Below are positions 57,101 to 64,000 of a stretch of DNA of 64,000 nt, piece after piece (position 1 is the stretch's first letter; each line of letters starts with the position of its first letter). A program made the position numbers and the translations under genes. Below the pieces are notes generated by a model that worked only from the letters and a program-made list of their open reading frames with translations, was not told the DNA's origin and did not search any database. Origin of the DNA: Bacteroidaceae bacterium (GTDB taxonomy: Bacteria > Bacteroidota > Bacteroidia > Bacteroidales > Bacteroidaceae); NCBI GenBank assembly GCA_017470425.1, contig JAFUYT010000034.1, forward strand, positions 1 to 64,000. The letters run 5' to 3'.

Positions 57101-57880
57101 GTTACCAAGACGATTAAGTTCGTGACGGGTGAAGCTGGTGACTATGTCCTGACGTTGGCAAATAGTGGTAATACGGTCATTACAGATGTGTCTATCACAA
57201 AGGCCTCTCAGATCCTGACCTTGCCGAGTGCTATCCAGTATGCCGCCGGCACCTATCCCGCCGTCATCCTCGACCGCTCCTTCTCGGCCGAAAAGTGGAA
57301 TACGCTGTGCGTGCCGTTCGCGTTTGATGCCAGTGACTTCAGCGGGGTGAAGGAGTTGAGCGCGATTGCGGTCAATGGCGACAATGTCAGCATGACATTT
57401 GCTGATGCTTCCACGATCGCGGCGGGTCAGCCGTACCTCGTGAAGAGCGATCTTGCGAGCGTGACCTTCAACGATGTAGCCCTCGACCCCAGCACCGCCG
57501 TCAGCAATACGATGAAGGAGGACGGCACGACGAGCGTGACCTTCGTGGGCACGTTCAGCGGCACGAACCTGACGAGCAGCAATAGCGATGCGTGGGTGGT
57601 CAGCAACAACAACCTCTACAATGTGAACTCCGATGTCACCGTGGGTGCCTACCGCGCATACTTCACCGTCGGTTCCACCGCAGGCGTCAAAGCCCTCACC
57701 TTCGACTTCAATGGCACAACTGGCATAGAGGCAGTTGACAGTTTACAGATGACAGATGACAGTAAGGAGATCTATAACCTCGCTGGCCAGAAGTTAGACA
57801 ATTCACAGTTCACGATTCATCATTCACAATTGAAGAGTGGCGTGTATATCGTGAATGGGAAGAAAGTGTTGGTAAAATAA
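54167..57880 (+). CDS. Large secreted protein with a type IX-like C-terminus
   Basis: 1237 residues with a signal peptide (MKRKLLVLLCAVMATVGVKA). Residues about 25-170 and 190-350 are beta-rich, Tyr/Gly/Asn-rich domains beginning TAGNTYYLYHPAHDQFLFVG, like ricin-type or other carbohydrate-binding folds. Helical Ala-rich stretches (about 520-620 and 790-850; ALNAAITAANANTLGFGEGE, APYNNIAAL) resemble FIVAR modules. Two jelly-roll-like domains flank them. The end, NLAGQKL...GVYIVNGKKVLVK, is the Prevotella form of the type IX sorting domain. The gene at 60353 is a paralogue. It probably acts at or outside the cell surface, perhaps binding glycans; no catalytic motif was recognised. Confidence 0.7.
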   Translation: MKRKLLVLLCAVMATVGVKAYTGSAPTAGNTYYLYHPAHDQFLFVGLDDKYGVTPSVFNATPIYVETGGSGNSRTTFSFVIRGTKYYMYQNGGDGSLNTGSGSEFEPKPNEDNKYRLQTERYKPTIGAVTYRMLHAGTSGGQCSFENYKSSDNDGYEWQFIPESEVESARSAMAESCASTAANYAATSNGWERVTSVSDLHSSPENYFFAIFSANTTGLMLQATSNNAESQKLYYKTAIDPASSSEYLFEMENHESGGFALKSSAIGKYFANIGGAWDFHADQTSATSSNNTNLTLTYANGAYTIETAQTTNYVGLWTLTTNWYSTDKHLAGNKQSSLAGSFLIYRIPKQRLRNVNFTQCITNPSFETGNTDGWTVGASSDTGVRSVTQDDGKYAMSNSEGSYLFNTWWQGIPMTQNIGILPAGHYSLSAVTTTDQNAKTYLTVNSGHNDGAISTRGASVGVTNTYNFTLAEATEVSIGVVGCGNDEKAFDSNGYYWYKVDNFRLTYLGGMENLTAVSGKMNAAVNTAQQDAVSTYNSNKTVANYLDAIEAIAAAEASIAAYANAATYLSRVETLLATTNFYTPDAYDDVYGNYKTAYDAGTLDDATADALSYKVANYTGTERYDNNTANDLLIPGWTIGGNDARISESGFYINTWSTEEAAVFSNPFYEYWTWEGNSLEEQSISATMTDLDANRAYSLDVWVRVRERDNNTKVAGRVTLQMSNGDVVDLTAADQIGTTKFYQKQFTAYGKADGSGNLTVTFTVTAESNISWLAFKNLNLTALAGATEYSALNAAITAANANTLGFGEGEYAPYNNIAALTALAAAKSIDTETANTQTAVLTVTSNLTGASWSANVSDVDAVYNGDFAIGQGSPAANIQDYGWTRTNGWGQFCGDSDNSSTSKGTSYYNQPGSLQYGNAGYYTMPLKANTVYQLSFKYASWATNSNNSVTASVLNSSDGMAAVVYGKNGTAHTEADAFVTKTIKFVTGEAGDYVLTLANSGNTVITDVSITKASQILTLPSAIQYAAGTYPAVILDRSFSAEKWNTLCVPFAFDASDFSGVKELSAIAVNGDNVSMTFADASTIAAGQPYLVKSDLASVTFNDVALDPSTAVSNTMKEDGTTSVTFVGTFSGTNLTSSNSDAWVVSNNNLYNVNSDVTVGAYRAYFTVGSTAGVKALTFDFNGTTGIEAVDSLQMTDDSKEIYNLAGQKLDNSQFTIHHSQLKSGVYIVNGKKVLVK

Positions 57881-57889
57881 GAAATGAAG

Positions 57890-57945
57890 AAAATAAGAAA
57901 ATAAGAAAATAAGAAAATAAGAAAATAAGAAAATAAGAAAATAAG
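57890..57945. repeat. AAAATAAG tandem repeat, seven units
   Basis: Seven exact 8-bp units between the stop of the large secreted protein and the next small gene. It is non-coding. Length change would alter the leader of the small gene at 57961. Confidence 0.9.
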
Positions 57946-57960
57946 AAATCTTTTATGATT

Positions 57961-58134
57961 ATGAATAAGAAAACATATATCCAGCCCAGTCTCCAAGTGC
58001 ATCAGCTGAATCTGGCTGACGGCATCCTGCAAACTCTTTCTGGCGATGTTCTTGGCAATGGTGGCGACACAAATTCTAATAACGTCACCAGCTCCGACAC
58101 CAAAGAATCCGGCAATTGGAGTGACATCTGGTAA
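57961..58134 (+). CDS. Small Bacteroidales peptide of the KKTYIQPSL type
   Basis: 57 residues, MNKKTYIQPSLQVHQLNLAD at the start, then a Gly/Asn/Ser/Asp-rich tail ending SGNWSDIW. Short proteins with K-x-Y-x-x-P-x-L at the start and an acidic Trp-ending tail are, from memory, frequent next to large secreted proteins in Prevotella; their function is not known to me. An ATG six bases earlier (57955) is also possible. There is no signal peptide and no Cys. A secreted-peptide precursor is conceivable but unsupported. Confidence 0.55.
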   Translation: MNKKTYIQPSLQVHQLNLADGILQTLSGDVLGNGGDTNSNNVTSSDTKESGNWSDIW

Positions 58135-58190
58135 GCGGAGCGCACCATCGTGGTACGGCGCTCACGGCGCCGGTACCGCAGCAAGATCCC

Positions 58191-58222
58191 AGCAGCTACA
58201 GTCCACGGTGACTGTAGCTGCT
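58191..58222 (+). terminator. Hairpin terminator after the small peptide gene
   Basis: AGCAGCTACAGTC (58191-58203) and GACTGTAGCTGCT (58210-58222) form a perfect 13-bp stem with a 6-nt loop. A modest T-rich tail (CTTGATTC) follows. A second GC-rich hairpin (GGTACGGCGC with GCGCCGGTACC) lies just before it. Confidence 0.65.
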
Positions 58223-58368
58223 CTTGATTCATCCCTACAAAAGTTTTTTTGCCGAAAAATCCCTCACTCTCTCACACGTGTTGTCTGTCAGTTGGTTATG
58301 GGTGAGGGATGCGGTGATGGTGGTGAGGGAAATGACGTTTTCGGGTAAGGCTCCGAACGTCTTGAACC

Positions 58369-58522
58369 ATGCCCCGTGAGGCATGGGTCATAAGCTCGCG
58401 AGGTTATGGCTATAAGCACGCGAGCTTACGGGCTTAAGCACGCGTGCTTCACGGCATAAGCTCGCGTGCTTCACGCAATAAGGTCGCGTGCCTCCCGCCA
58501 TCAGGTCGTATGCCTCTGTTCC
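58369..58522. repeat. Seven short palindromes phased at 22 bp
   Basis: Units start at 58369, 58391, 58413, 58435, 58457, 58479 and 58501, exactly 22 bp apart. Cores include ATGCCCCGTGAGGCAT, TAAGCTCGCGAGGTTA, TAAGCACGCGAGCTTA and TAAGCACGCGTGCTTC, mostly centred on CGCG. The array lies in a 540-bp stretch without a convincing gene (58223-58761), upstream of the antitoxin-like gene at 58762. The rest of that stretch holds CCCTCAC/GTGAGGG words and the promoter. Confidence 0.85.
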
Positions 58523-58669
58523 GAAGGTGGCGAGGCGGGCGTCAGAGGCCGCTGTGCTTTTCTTTGATACTTGCCATCGTTACACTGCGCAGCCTCTGTG
58601 TTGAAGCACAATGGTTGCTTGCGTTTTTGTGTTTTTGTCCCCCTTCGTCCCACTTTTTCCGCGTTTCCC

Positions 58670-58700
58670 TTTGCCACGTCCTGCCGATTGCTTACTTTTG
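58670..58700 (+). promoter_or_regulatory. Promoter of the first modular antitoxin gene
   Basis: TTTG (58670-58673), 19 bp, TACTTTTG (58693-58700). It is about 60 bp before the ATG at 58762 and lies in sequence partly shared with the promoter at 59515 (TTTCCCTTTGCCACGTCC). Confidence 0.8.
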
Positions 58701-58761
58701 CAACGTCAAACGTCTCCAACCGCCCTCATGTCGGTAGAGAACAAACAGTTATCGGTACGAT

Positions 58762-59031
58762 ATGAATGTAGCATCCCTCAACAACCTCTGGTCTTACCTT
58801 CAGGGCCTGACGCTCACGCCCAGCAACAAGAGGTGGCTGGCCGACCACCTGTATGAGGCTGCGAAGTCAGATACGGCGGTCGCAGAAGACCCCGCACTCC
58901 TTCAAGCTTCCGATAGGGTTTACATAGAAAATGGCGAAGTGAAAATAGATCTCGTCACGGAGACAATGGGGCTTGAGGAGGCGCGAGACCTGTTGCACAA
59001 GGTGATAGATCTCGAATATTCCTTGCTATGA
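58762..59031 (+). CDS. Modular antitoxin-like protein, RelE-type partner
   Basis: 89 residues. The first 34 (MNVASLNNLWSYLQGLTLTP onward to YEAA) are identical, except one Arg/Lys at position 24, to the protein at 59605. The remainder is different (ending VTETMGLEEARDLLHKVIDL and five more). The stop overlaps the start of the next gene as ATGA. I infer an antitoxin with a common N-terminal module, perhaps for operator binding or dimerisation, and a private C-terminal part that binds its toxin. The partner toxin is frameshifted, so this may be an orphan antitoxin. Confidence 0.65.
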   Translation: MNVASLNNLWSYLQGLTLTPSNKRWLADHLYEAAKSDTAVAEDPALLQASDRVYIENGEVKIDLVTETMGLEEARDLLHKVIDLEYSLL

Positions 59032-59329
59032 ACTATGTAATCAAAGACCGATGCATCAGGAATATCGCATCGTTCTACCATTACGTGGCGCAGAAATATA
59101 GTCACACGTACTCAGCCCAGATGATGCACAAGAATCTTGATGACGCCATGGATGCCATGTTCCTCATCGAGCAGTCGCTGCTTCGCCGTCGTCCTACGCT
59201 GCGGCGCTGGCAGGAGCAGGGGTGGCACATGGCGAAGGCGGGAAGTGGTTCTATGCCTACTCCGTCACCGACGACACGATCGTCATCGAGGATGCGTGCC
59301 ACCAGCAGAACATGCACGAATCCGACTGA
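59028..59329 (+). pseudogene. Frameshifted RelE/ParE-like toxin
   Basis: The frame reads MNYVIKDRCIRNIASFYHYV, then a helical part to LRRRPTLRRWQEQGWHM. Near 59229 the RelE-like ending continues in another frame: GEGGKWFYAYSVTDDTIVIE, DACHQQNMHESD and a stop at 59327-59329. KWFYAY...DTIVIEDACH is the expected final strand pair. A single indel therefore seems to have broken the gene; read straight through, the frame gives a Ser/Thr/Arg-rich tail unlike any toxin. A sequencing error is possible. Confidence 0.65.
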
Positions 59330-59352
59330 TCCCATCCTCTGCTTGTGGTGCG

Positions 59353-59482
59353 AAGATTACTAATCTTGTGGTGCGAAGATTACTAATCTTGTGGTGCGAA
59401 GATTACTAATCTTGTGGTGCGAAGATTACTAATCTTAAGGCACTAAGATTACTAATCTTACGGTATAAAGATTATGAATCTT
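59353..59482. repeat. Six 15-bp palindromes phased at 23 bp
   Basis: AAGATTACTAATCTT starts at 59353, 59376, 59399, 59422 and 59445; a variant, AAGATTATGAATCTT, starts at 59468. The spacing is exactly 23 bp throughout. The linker is TGTGGTGCG-like in the first four units and diverges after that. The array sits between the broken toxin and the promoter of the second antitoxin gene. Confidence 0.9.
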
Positions 59483-59514
59483 ATTCTGCAAAGTAGAAAT
59501 TTTCCCCATTTCCC

Positions 59515-59545
59515 TTTGCCACGTCCCGCATTATGCTTACTTTTG
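59515..59545 (+). promoter_or_regulatory. Promoter of the PIN toxin-antitoxin operon
   Basis: TTTG (59515-59518), 19 bp, TACTTTTG (59538-59545), 60 bp before the ATG at 59605. It starts 33 bp after the palindrome array. Confidence 0.8.
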
Positions 59546-59604
59546 CAGCGCCAATCCCTCCTACCGCACTCTACCCGGTAGAGAACAAACAGTTATCGGA
59601 CGAT

Positions 59605-59886
59605 ATGAATGTAGCATCCCTCAACAACCTCTGGTCCTATCTTCAGGGTCTGACGCTCACGCCCAGCAACAAGAAGTGGCTGGCCGACCACCTGTATGAG
59701 GCCGCCGGAGAGACGGCGGTCGCAACAGCGAATGGCGTCACAGATTCTTCTGTGACCAAGATGCTTGCTGAAGACGAACTCCCGGAAGCTGTGCGGCGAT
59801 TGATAGGCGTCGCAGCTCCTGTGGACGACGATGACGTCGATTATCGGGACGCGTATTACTCACATTTAGCAAAGAAATACGCATGA
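59605..59886 (+). CDS. Modular antitoxin-like protein, PIN partner
   Basis: 93 residues. It shares its first 34 residues and about 30 bp of leader (from GGTAGAGAACAAACAGTTAT at 59577) with the gene at 58762. The rest differs (KMLAEDELPEAVRRLIGVAA, then an acidic run and DAYYSHLAKKYA). The stop overlaps the PIN gene start as ATGA. This is the expected layout of a type II antitoxin. The shared N-terminus is unlike the usual antitoxin DNA-binding folds I know by motif, so its role is inferred. Confidence 0.7.
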   Translation: MNVASLNNLWSYLQGLTLTPSNKKWLADHLYEAAGETAVATANGVTDSSVTKMLAEDELPEAVRRLIGVAAPVDDDDVDYRDAYYSHLAKKYA

Positions 59887-60293
59887 TGAGACTTTTCCTG
59901 GACACCAACGTTGTGATGGATATGTTGCAGAGGCGTGAGCCGTTTTTCTTGGCTGCTGCCAATCTGTTTGCATTGTCCGCAGCAGAAAAGGTGGAATTGT
60001 TCGCCTCGCCCATGACGTATGCTACGGCTTCTTATCTGATAGGGAAAAGAGACATCTCTCAAGTGAAGCCCCTTTTGTCCCAACTGAGGACACTGTCTCA
60101 TGTTACAATTGCTGATGAAGCAACGATAGATCAATCTTTGGCCTCTGAGTTTGAGGACTTTGAAGACGGGCTCCAACATTTCTCTGCCACAAGGCATCAC
60201 ATAGATTATATCATCACGAGGAATAAGGATGACTTCTCTCATTCCCAAATAAAAGTTCTGACTCCTGCGGAGTTTATGACTTTGGCTCCATAG
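59883..60293 (+). CDS. PIN-domain toxin, VapC-like
   Basis: 136 residues. MRLFLDTNVVMDML gives the first PIN aspartate (D7). FEDFEDGLQHF (D95) and ITRNKDDF (D116/D117) supply the later acidic residues. The usual middle acidic position is not obvious (MTYATASYL), as in other Bacteroidetes members I recall. PIN toxins are metal-dependent ribonucleases that cut tRNA or rRNA. It is coupled to the upstream antitoxin by a 4-bp overlap. The gene looks intact and this is the only complete classical toxin-antitoxin pair in the window. Confidence 0.85.
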   Translation: MMRLFLDTNVVMDMLQRREPFFLAAANLFALSAAEKVELFASPMTYATASYLIGKRDISQVKPLLSQLRTLSHVTIADEATIDQSLASEFEDFEDGLQHFSATRHHIDYIITRNKDDFSHSQIKVLTPAEFMTLAP

Positions 60294-60352
60294 CAACTTA
60301 TTATCTCACTAACAATTTTTCTACTAACAATTATAACTAACAACTAACTCAA

Positions 60353-63300
60353 ATGAAACGAAAACTCTTATTAGCGGCCTTCGCCGCTATGGTCGGTTTG
60401 TGCGCCCAAGCATGGGATGGTAATGCCGGTAAGGTTTACCTTCAGAATGTGGGCTCCGGCTTTTGGTGGGGAGCAGGCAACAGCTGGGGGACTCAGGCCT
60501 CTTTGCTCGTTCACCCCGAGTATGTGACATTTGTTGCTGACGGCAACAACTTTAAGTTGGAGTCGCAAGTCAGCAACGGTGGAACTGCTTATTACTTTGA
60601 GGGTGACTATATGGACAATGGTAGTCCTGTCAGCCTGACGGTTACCCAGGTAGGTGACTACTACACGATTGCCAATGGTACAACGTATTATGGCTATGAC
60701 GGTTCCTCCACCGTCCTCGGGAAGGGCGTAGATGCTAACACCGACAATGGCAAGTGGCGCATCTTCACCGAGGCTGAGATGCTTGCTAATCTGGAGAATG
60801 CTACGGAAGAGAATCCTGTGGATGCTACCTTCCTGATTCTCGACCCGAACTTTGGTCGCAACAACCGTAATGTAGGTGCTTGGACAATGGTAGCCAGTAA
60901 CCAGAACCTCTCAGGCGGTAACAATACCAACAACTGTGCTGAGTCCTTTCATGCTACGTTTACGCTGAGCCAGGCCATCGCAAATGCACCTTATGGTTAT
61001 TATGGGCTGAAAGGTCAGGCGTTCTATCGTCAGGACGGTAGCGATAATACGAACCTTCCTTACTTCTATTTCAATAATGAGAAGGTGAATTTCCCGCTCA
61101 AGACTGGTAGTGAAAATAGTATGTCTGATGCGTCAGAGTCCTTTACCAATGGCCTTTACAAGACGGACGAGCTGCGCGTGACGCACGCTGGCGGTTCGCT
61201 CACCATCGGTGCCAAGTTGGAGAACAACACGAGCCTATGGTGTATCTGGGATAACTTCGAGCTCATGTATTATGGTCCCATTGACCTTACGGAGTTCAAG
61301 AATCAGTTGGCCGAGAAGGTGGCAGAGGCCGAGGCTGTTGAAGGAACCATTCCCTCTGCCGTGTACGCGAACATCTCTTCTGCCATCACAGCAAACAATA
61401 AGGTATATGCCACGGCCGATGAGTATGCAGCAGCTATCAAGGCGATAGATGATGCCATTATCGCTAACACCCCTGCGGACATCATCGCAGCTTTCAGTCG
61501 CTATACCACAATCCGCGACGCCGTTGTCACTATCAGCAATAGCAGTATTGTGACAGCTGCCGATACAGAGGCTAATGCTGCCACTACCGCTGATGCAATA
61601 GAGACTGCTGTTGGTAGCGTTCGTAATGCCCTGGCTGCTTATCTGCCTACTGTAGAGCTGGGCGATGGCGAATTCATAGACCTTACAGCGGCCTTGCTGG
61701 ATAACCCGGCTCCTGGCATAAGTGGAAAGACTGACTACTGGACCAATTCTGAGGCTCCGGGCTTCGGGTATCAGCTTTGGGAGTACTACAAGAAGTCTGG
61801 TGCTACTACGAAGCAGACGATTGCCACTTCGCTTCCCGCTGGCACCTATCGCCTCACGGCTGTAGCCTACACTCGTACTGGCTATGAGGCTAAGCTGAGT
61901 GCAGGTACAGCTAGCACGAATATTGCAACTGTTGCCTCTGGAACAGTTAATAACCTCAATCAGGGAAATTCATGGATAGCTGCGGGCAATGGCACTACTG
62001 ACCTTATGTTTACGCTTGCAGAGGCCACGTCGAATCTCGAAATTGGTCTGACAGCTGCCACGACAGGTGATCAGTGGATGTGCTGGCGAAGCTTCCAGTT
62101 GGTTTATGGAAATGTCTTCCCTGCTTATACACTTGCTACAGGCAAGATGAACGCAGAAATAGAGTCCGCTCAAACAGCCGCAGAGACCGCATTCACGGCC
62201 AATAAGAGCGTGGATACCTACAACGCCCTTACTACGGCAATCACAGCAGCCCAGAACTCCATTACAGCCTATGGCGTTGCTAAGACTGCTATTGACAAGG
62301 CCAACGCCATTAAGGATGCTCACAACTTTGCATCTGCAGCAGCTATCACGACCTTTGCCGAGGCGATTGCTGCCATTTCGGACAAGTACGATGACGGCAC
62401 ACTGGAGGATGCTGCTGCCTCTGCTGCTGGTACAACCCTTGGTACCGTTGTAACTGGATGGCATGGTGGCAATAACAACGCCGCACCTGTCTATCTGCGC
62501 GATGGATTTGCCCTTGGTGATTTCGCCGCTGATCCCGCTTTACACGTCAACACATGGTCCACGGAGGGTGATGGCGACGGCACGGGCTTCTCTGTGCCTT
62601 TCTATGAAACTTGGACGGGATCTGCAAGTCTTCCAGAGGAAACAGTGGCAGGTACACTTTCTGGCCTTCCCAATGGTCTCTATTCCGTTACCGTATGGGT
62701 ACGCAAGAGCGCTGCTTCTGATGCAGAAGGTATCACAATGGATGTGAACGGTGGTTCTGCTGTCGCAATCGTAGGTGGTGATAAAGTTGGTAACTTCTAC
62801 CTCAAGGAATACACCGCTGAAGGTTTTGTGAAGCGTGGCACACTGACTCTCACCTTCAATGTTGCTGGAGAAACTGGCATCAGCTGGCTCTCATTCAAGA
62901 ATGTGAAATACACCAAGCTGCGCGACCTCACGGAGGAAGAGGCCTTCATCGAGGCCACGGCCGAGGACTACGCTGCGCTGAATGCTGCTATTGATGCTCA
63001 TGTCCTCGGCTTCGAGGCTGGTGAGTATGCACCTTATAATAATATAGAGGCTGCTGCGGCACTGGCTACTGCCAAGGCCATTGACCAAACAGCCCGCAAC
63101 TCTCAGGACAATGTGCAGGCCGCTACGGCGGCTGTCACTGGTGCTACTTGGACAGCTAACGATGCGGAAGTGAATGCCATCTGGGATGGTAGCTTCGAAC
63201 ATGACTACAGCGGTCAGAGCGGTAACGTACAGCCTATCGGATGGTATCGTAATGAAGGGACATACACAGGCGATGGCTACAATGTCCGTTATGTTACTGT

Positions 63301-64000
63301 TCCCTCAGGTGTTGAAGGAAACACTTCAGGTCATGGTCTCTTTGGTAAATTCACCATGCAATATGGTAAGGAGAGCGGCTATACACTTCCCTTGAAGGAA
63401 GGCTATTATAAGTTGTCCTTCAGCTATGGAGGCTATGGAGAGCAGGGCGAGCGTATTGTCAAGCTCATAGGTGACTCCGAAATGACCATAGCAACCGTTA
63501 AGGCCAAGAACAATCAAGCTAATACGAAGGCGGACGCATACACTGCTTTCTCGCAGGTCATCAAGGTTCCGGCTGCAGGCAACTATGTTCTCTCATTCTA
63601 TAGGCAGAACACTACGAGCCAGAATCAGATCGCAGTTGTCGATATTAAACTCTTCCGTGCAACAGCTGAGGATCTCAAGCCCTTGTTGGCTGAGGAAATC
63701 ACTACTGCCGGTAAGATTGACACCGAACATAATGTCGGAACTGCTGCGTTCCAGATTCCTGCCGCTGCTGTGACGGCGCTCACCTCGGAGATAACAGCTG
63801 CTCAAGCTGTATATGACGATGCCGAAGCTACGGCAGATGAGGTCTCGGATGCCATCGCAGACCTTCAGGCAGCAGAGGCTATCGAGCTCAACACCCCCGA
63901 TCCCGCCCAGGCGTATCACCTCGTCTTCAACTGCGACGGTCACACCGCTACGGGTAATGCGCTCACGCTGATTCCGAATCCCTCGCAGACGCAGGGTCTC
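60353..64000 (+). CDS. Large secreted protein, paralogue of 54167, cut by the window end
   Basis: At least 1216 residues, open to the last base. The signal peptide is MKRKLLLAAFAAMVGLCAQA, very like that of the gene at 54167, and the 5' leader is also alike (AACAATTATAACTAAC before the ATG). It has an N-terminal beta domain (GKVYLQNVGSGFWWGAGNSW), Ala-rich helical FIVAR-like stretches (for example ALNAAIDAHVLGFEAGEYAP followed by YNNIEAA), and jelly-roll-like domains (LPAGTYRLTAVAYTRTGYEA; LPNGLYSVTVWVRKSA). The C-terminal sorting domain expected from its sibling lies beyond the window. It is probably a secreted surface or glycan-binding protein. I saw no promoter just upstream; transcription from the PIN operon is possible. 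Confidence 0.75.
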   Translation, partial: MKRKLLLAAFAAMVGLCAQAWDGNAGKVYLQNVGSGFWWGAGNSWGTQASLLVHPEYVTFVADGNNFKLESQVSNGGTAYYFEGDYMDNGSPVSLTVTQVGDYYTIANGTTYYGYDGSSTVLGKGVDANTDNGKWRIFTEAEMLANLENATEENPVDATFLILDPNFGRNNRNVGAWTMVASNQNLSGGNNTNNCAESFHATFTLSQAIANAPYGYYGLKGQAFYRQDGSDNTNLPYFYFNNEKVNFPLKTGSENSMSDASESFTNGLYKTDELRVTHAGGSLTIGAKLENNTSLWCIWDNFELMYYGPIDLTEFKNQLAEKVAEAEAVEGTIPSAVYANISSAITANNKVYATADEYAAAIKAIDDAIIANTPADIIAAFSRYTTIRDAVVTISNSSIVTAADTEANAATTADAIETAVGSVRNALAAYLPTVELGDGEFIDLTAALLDNPAPGISGKTDYWTNSEAPGFGYQLWEYYKKSGATTKQTIATSLPAGTYRLTAVAYTRTGYEAKLSAGTASTNIATVASGTVNNLNQGNSWIAAGNGTTDLMFTLAEATSNLEIGLTAATTGDQWMCWRSFQLVYGNVFPAYTLATGKMNAEIESAQTAAETAFTANKSVDTYNALTTAITAAQNSITAYGVAKTAIDKANAIKDAHNFASAAAITTFAEAIAAISDKYDDGTLEDAAASAAGTTLGTVVTGWHGGNNNAAPVYLRDGFALGDFAADPALHVNTWSTEGDGDGTGFSVPFYETWTGSASLPEETVAGTLSGLPNGLYSVTVWVRKSAASDAEGITMDVNGGSAVAIVGGDKVGNFYLKEYTAEGFVKRGTLTLTFNVAGETGISWLSFKNVKYTKLRDLTEEEAFIEATAEDYAALNAAIDAHVLGFEAGEYAPYNNIEAAAALATAKAIDQTARNSQDNVQAATAAVTGATWTANDAEVNAIWDGSFEHDYSGQSGNVQPIGWYRNEGTYTGDGYNVRYVTVPSGVEGNTSGHGLFGKFTMQYGKESGYTLPLKEGYYKLSFSYGGYGEQGERIVKLIGDSEMTIATVKAKNNQANTKADAYTAFSQVIKVPAAGNYVLSFYRQNTTSQNQIAVVDIKLFRATAEDLKPLLAEEITTAGKIDTEHNVGTAAFQIPAAAVTALTSEITAAQAVYDDAEATADEVSDAIADLQAAEAIELNTPDPAQAYHLVFNCDGHTATGNALTLIPNPSQTQGL

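Noticed and set aside
58046..58348. A 100-codon + strand frame overlapping the small peptide gene and the terminator
   Set aside because: It runs through the terminator hairpin and intergenic repeat words and overlaps the better-supported small gene in another frame.
58369..59482. CRISPR-like arrays
   Set aside because: The repeat period is 22-23 bp with 4-8 bp linkers that are themselves repeated, the units are palindromes, and there are no cas genes. There is no room for spacers.

Overview
The window looks like a Bacteroidales chromosome, most likely Prevotellaceae (Prevotella/Segatella-like). The grounds are promoters of the Bacteroidetes type (TTTG, 19-20 bp, TAnnTTTG), fimbrillin-family lipoproteins with DUF3575 and DUF5119 partners, secreted proteins with type IX-like C-terminal domains, and a NagB-LmbE fusion protein typical of the order. 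No rRNA or complete tRNA gene is visible.

Layout. Positions 1-47435 are one surface-structure locus on the + strand: promoter and leader, a DUF3575 outer-membrane protein, a DUF5119 lipoprotein, four fimbrillin-family lipoproteins (two of them close paralogues), then two giant Gly-rich solenoid-like proteins of about 4.2 and 7.5 thousand residues. Two non-fimbrial genes sit inside it: a GxxExxY PD-(D/E)XK nuclease-like gene lying in the loop of one unit of a hairpin-repeat array (3299-4627), and an internally deleted BRO/DinD-type gene (6854-7303). A perfect 17-bp bidirectional terminator closes the locus. On the - strand follow a small outer-membrane barrel and a NagB-LmbE fusion protein (47497-50009). 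Divergent from these are an XRE-cupin regulator and an acyl-CoA ligase (50261-52606).

Positions 52650-64000 alternate small toxin-antitoxin-like modules (a GNAT pair, a decayed pair, an antitoxin with a frameshifted RelE-like toxin, an antitoxin with a PIN toxin) with two large paralogous secreted proteins, the second running off the window. The modules share duplicated promoter cassettes and modular antitoxins with an almost identical N-terminus.

The most unusual signal is repeat architecture. There are (i) six long imperfect hairpins plus one half unit, with the GxxExxY gene in the loop of one; (ii) three unrelated arrays of short palindromes phased at exactly 22, 22 and 23 bp; (iii) a palindromic GC-rich element with a compensatory base pair that recurs near gene starts and is translated in or next to lipoprotein signal sequences. 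Everything was read by eye; family assignments rest on remembered motifs, not on searches.
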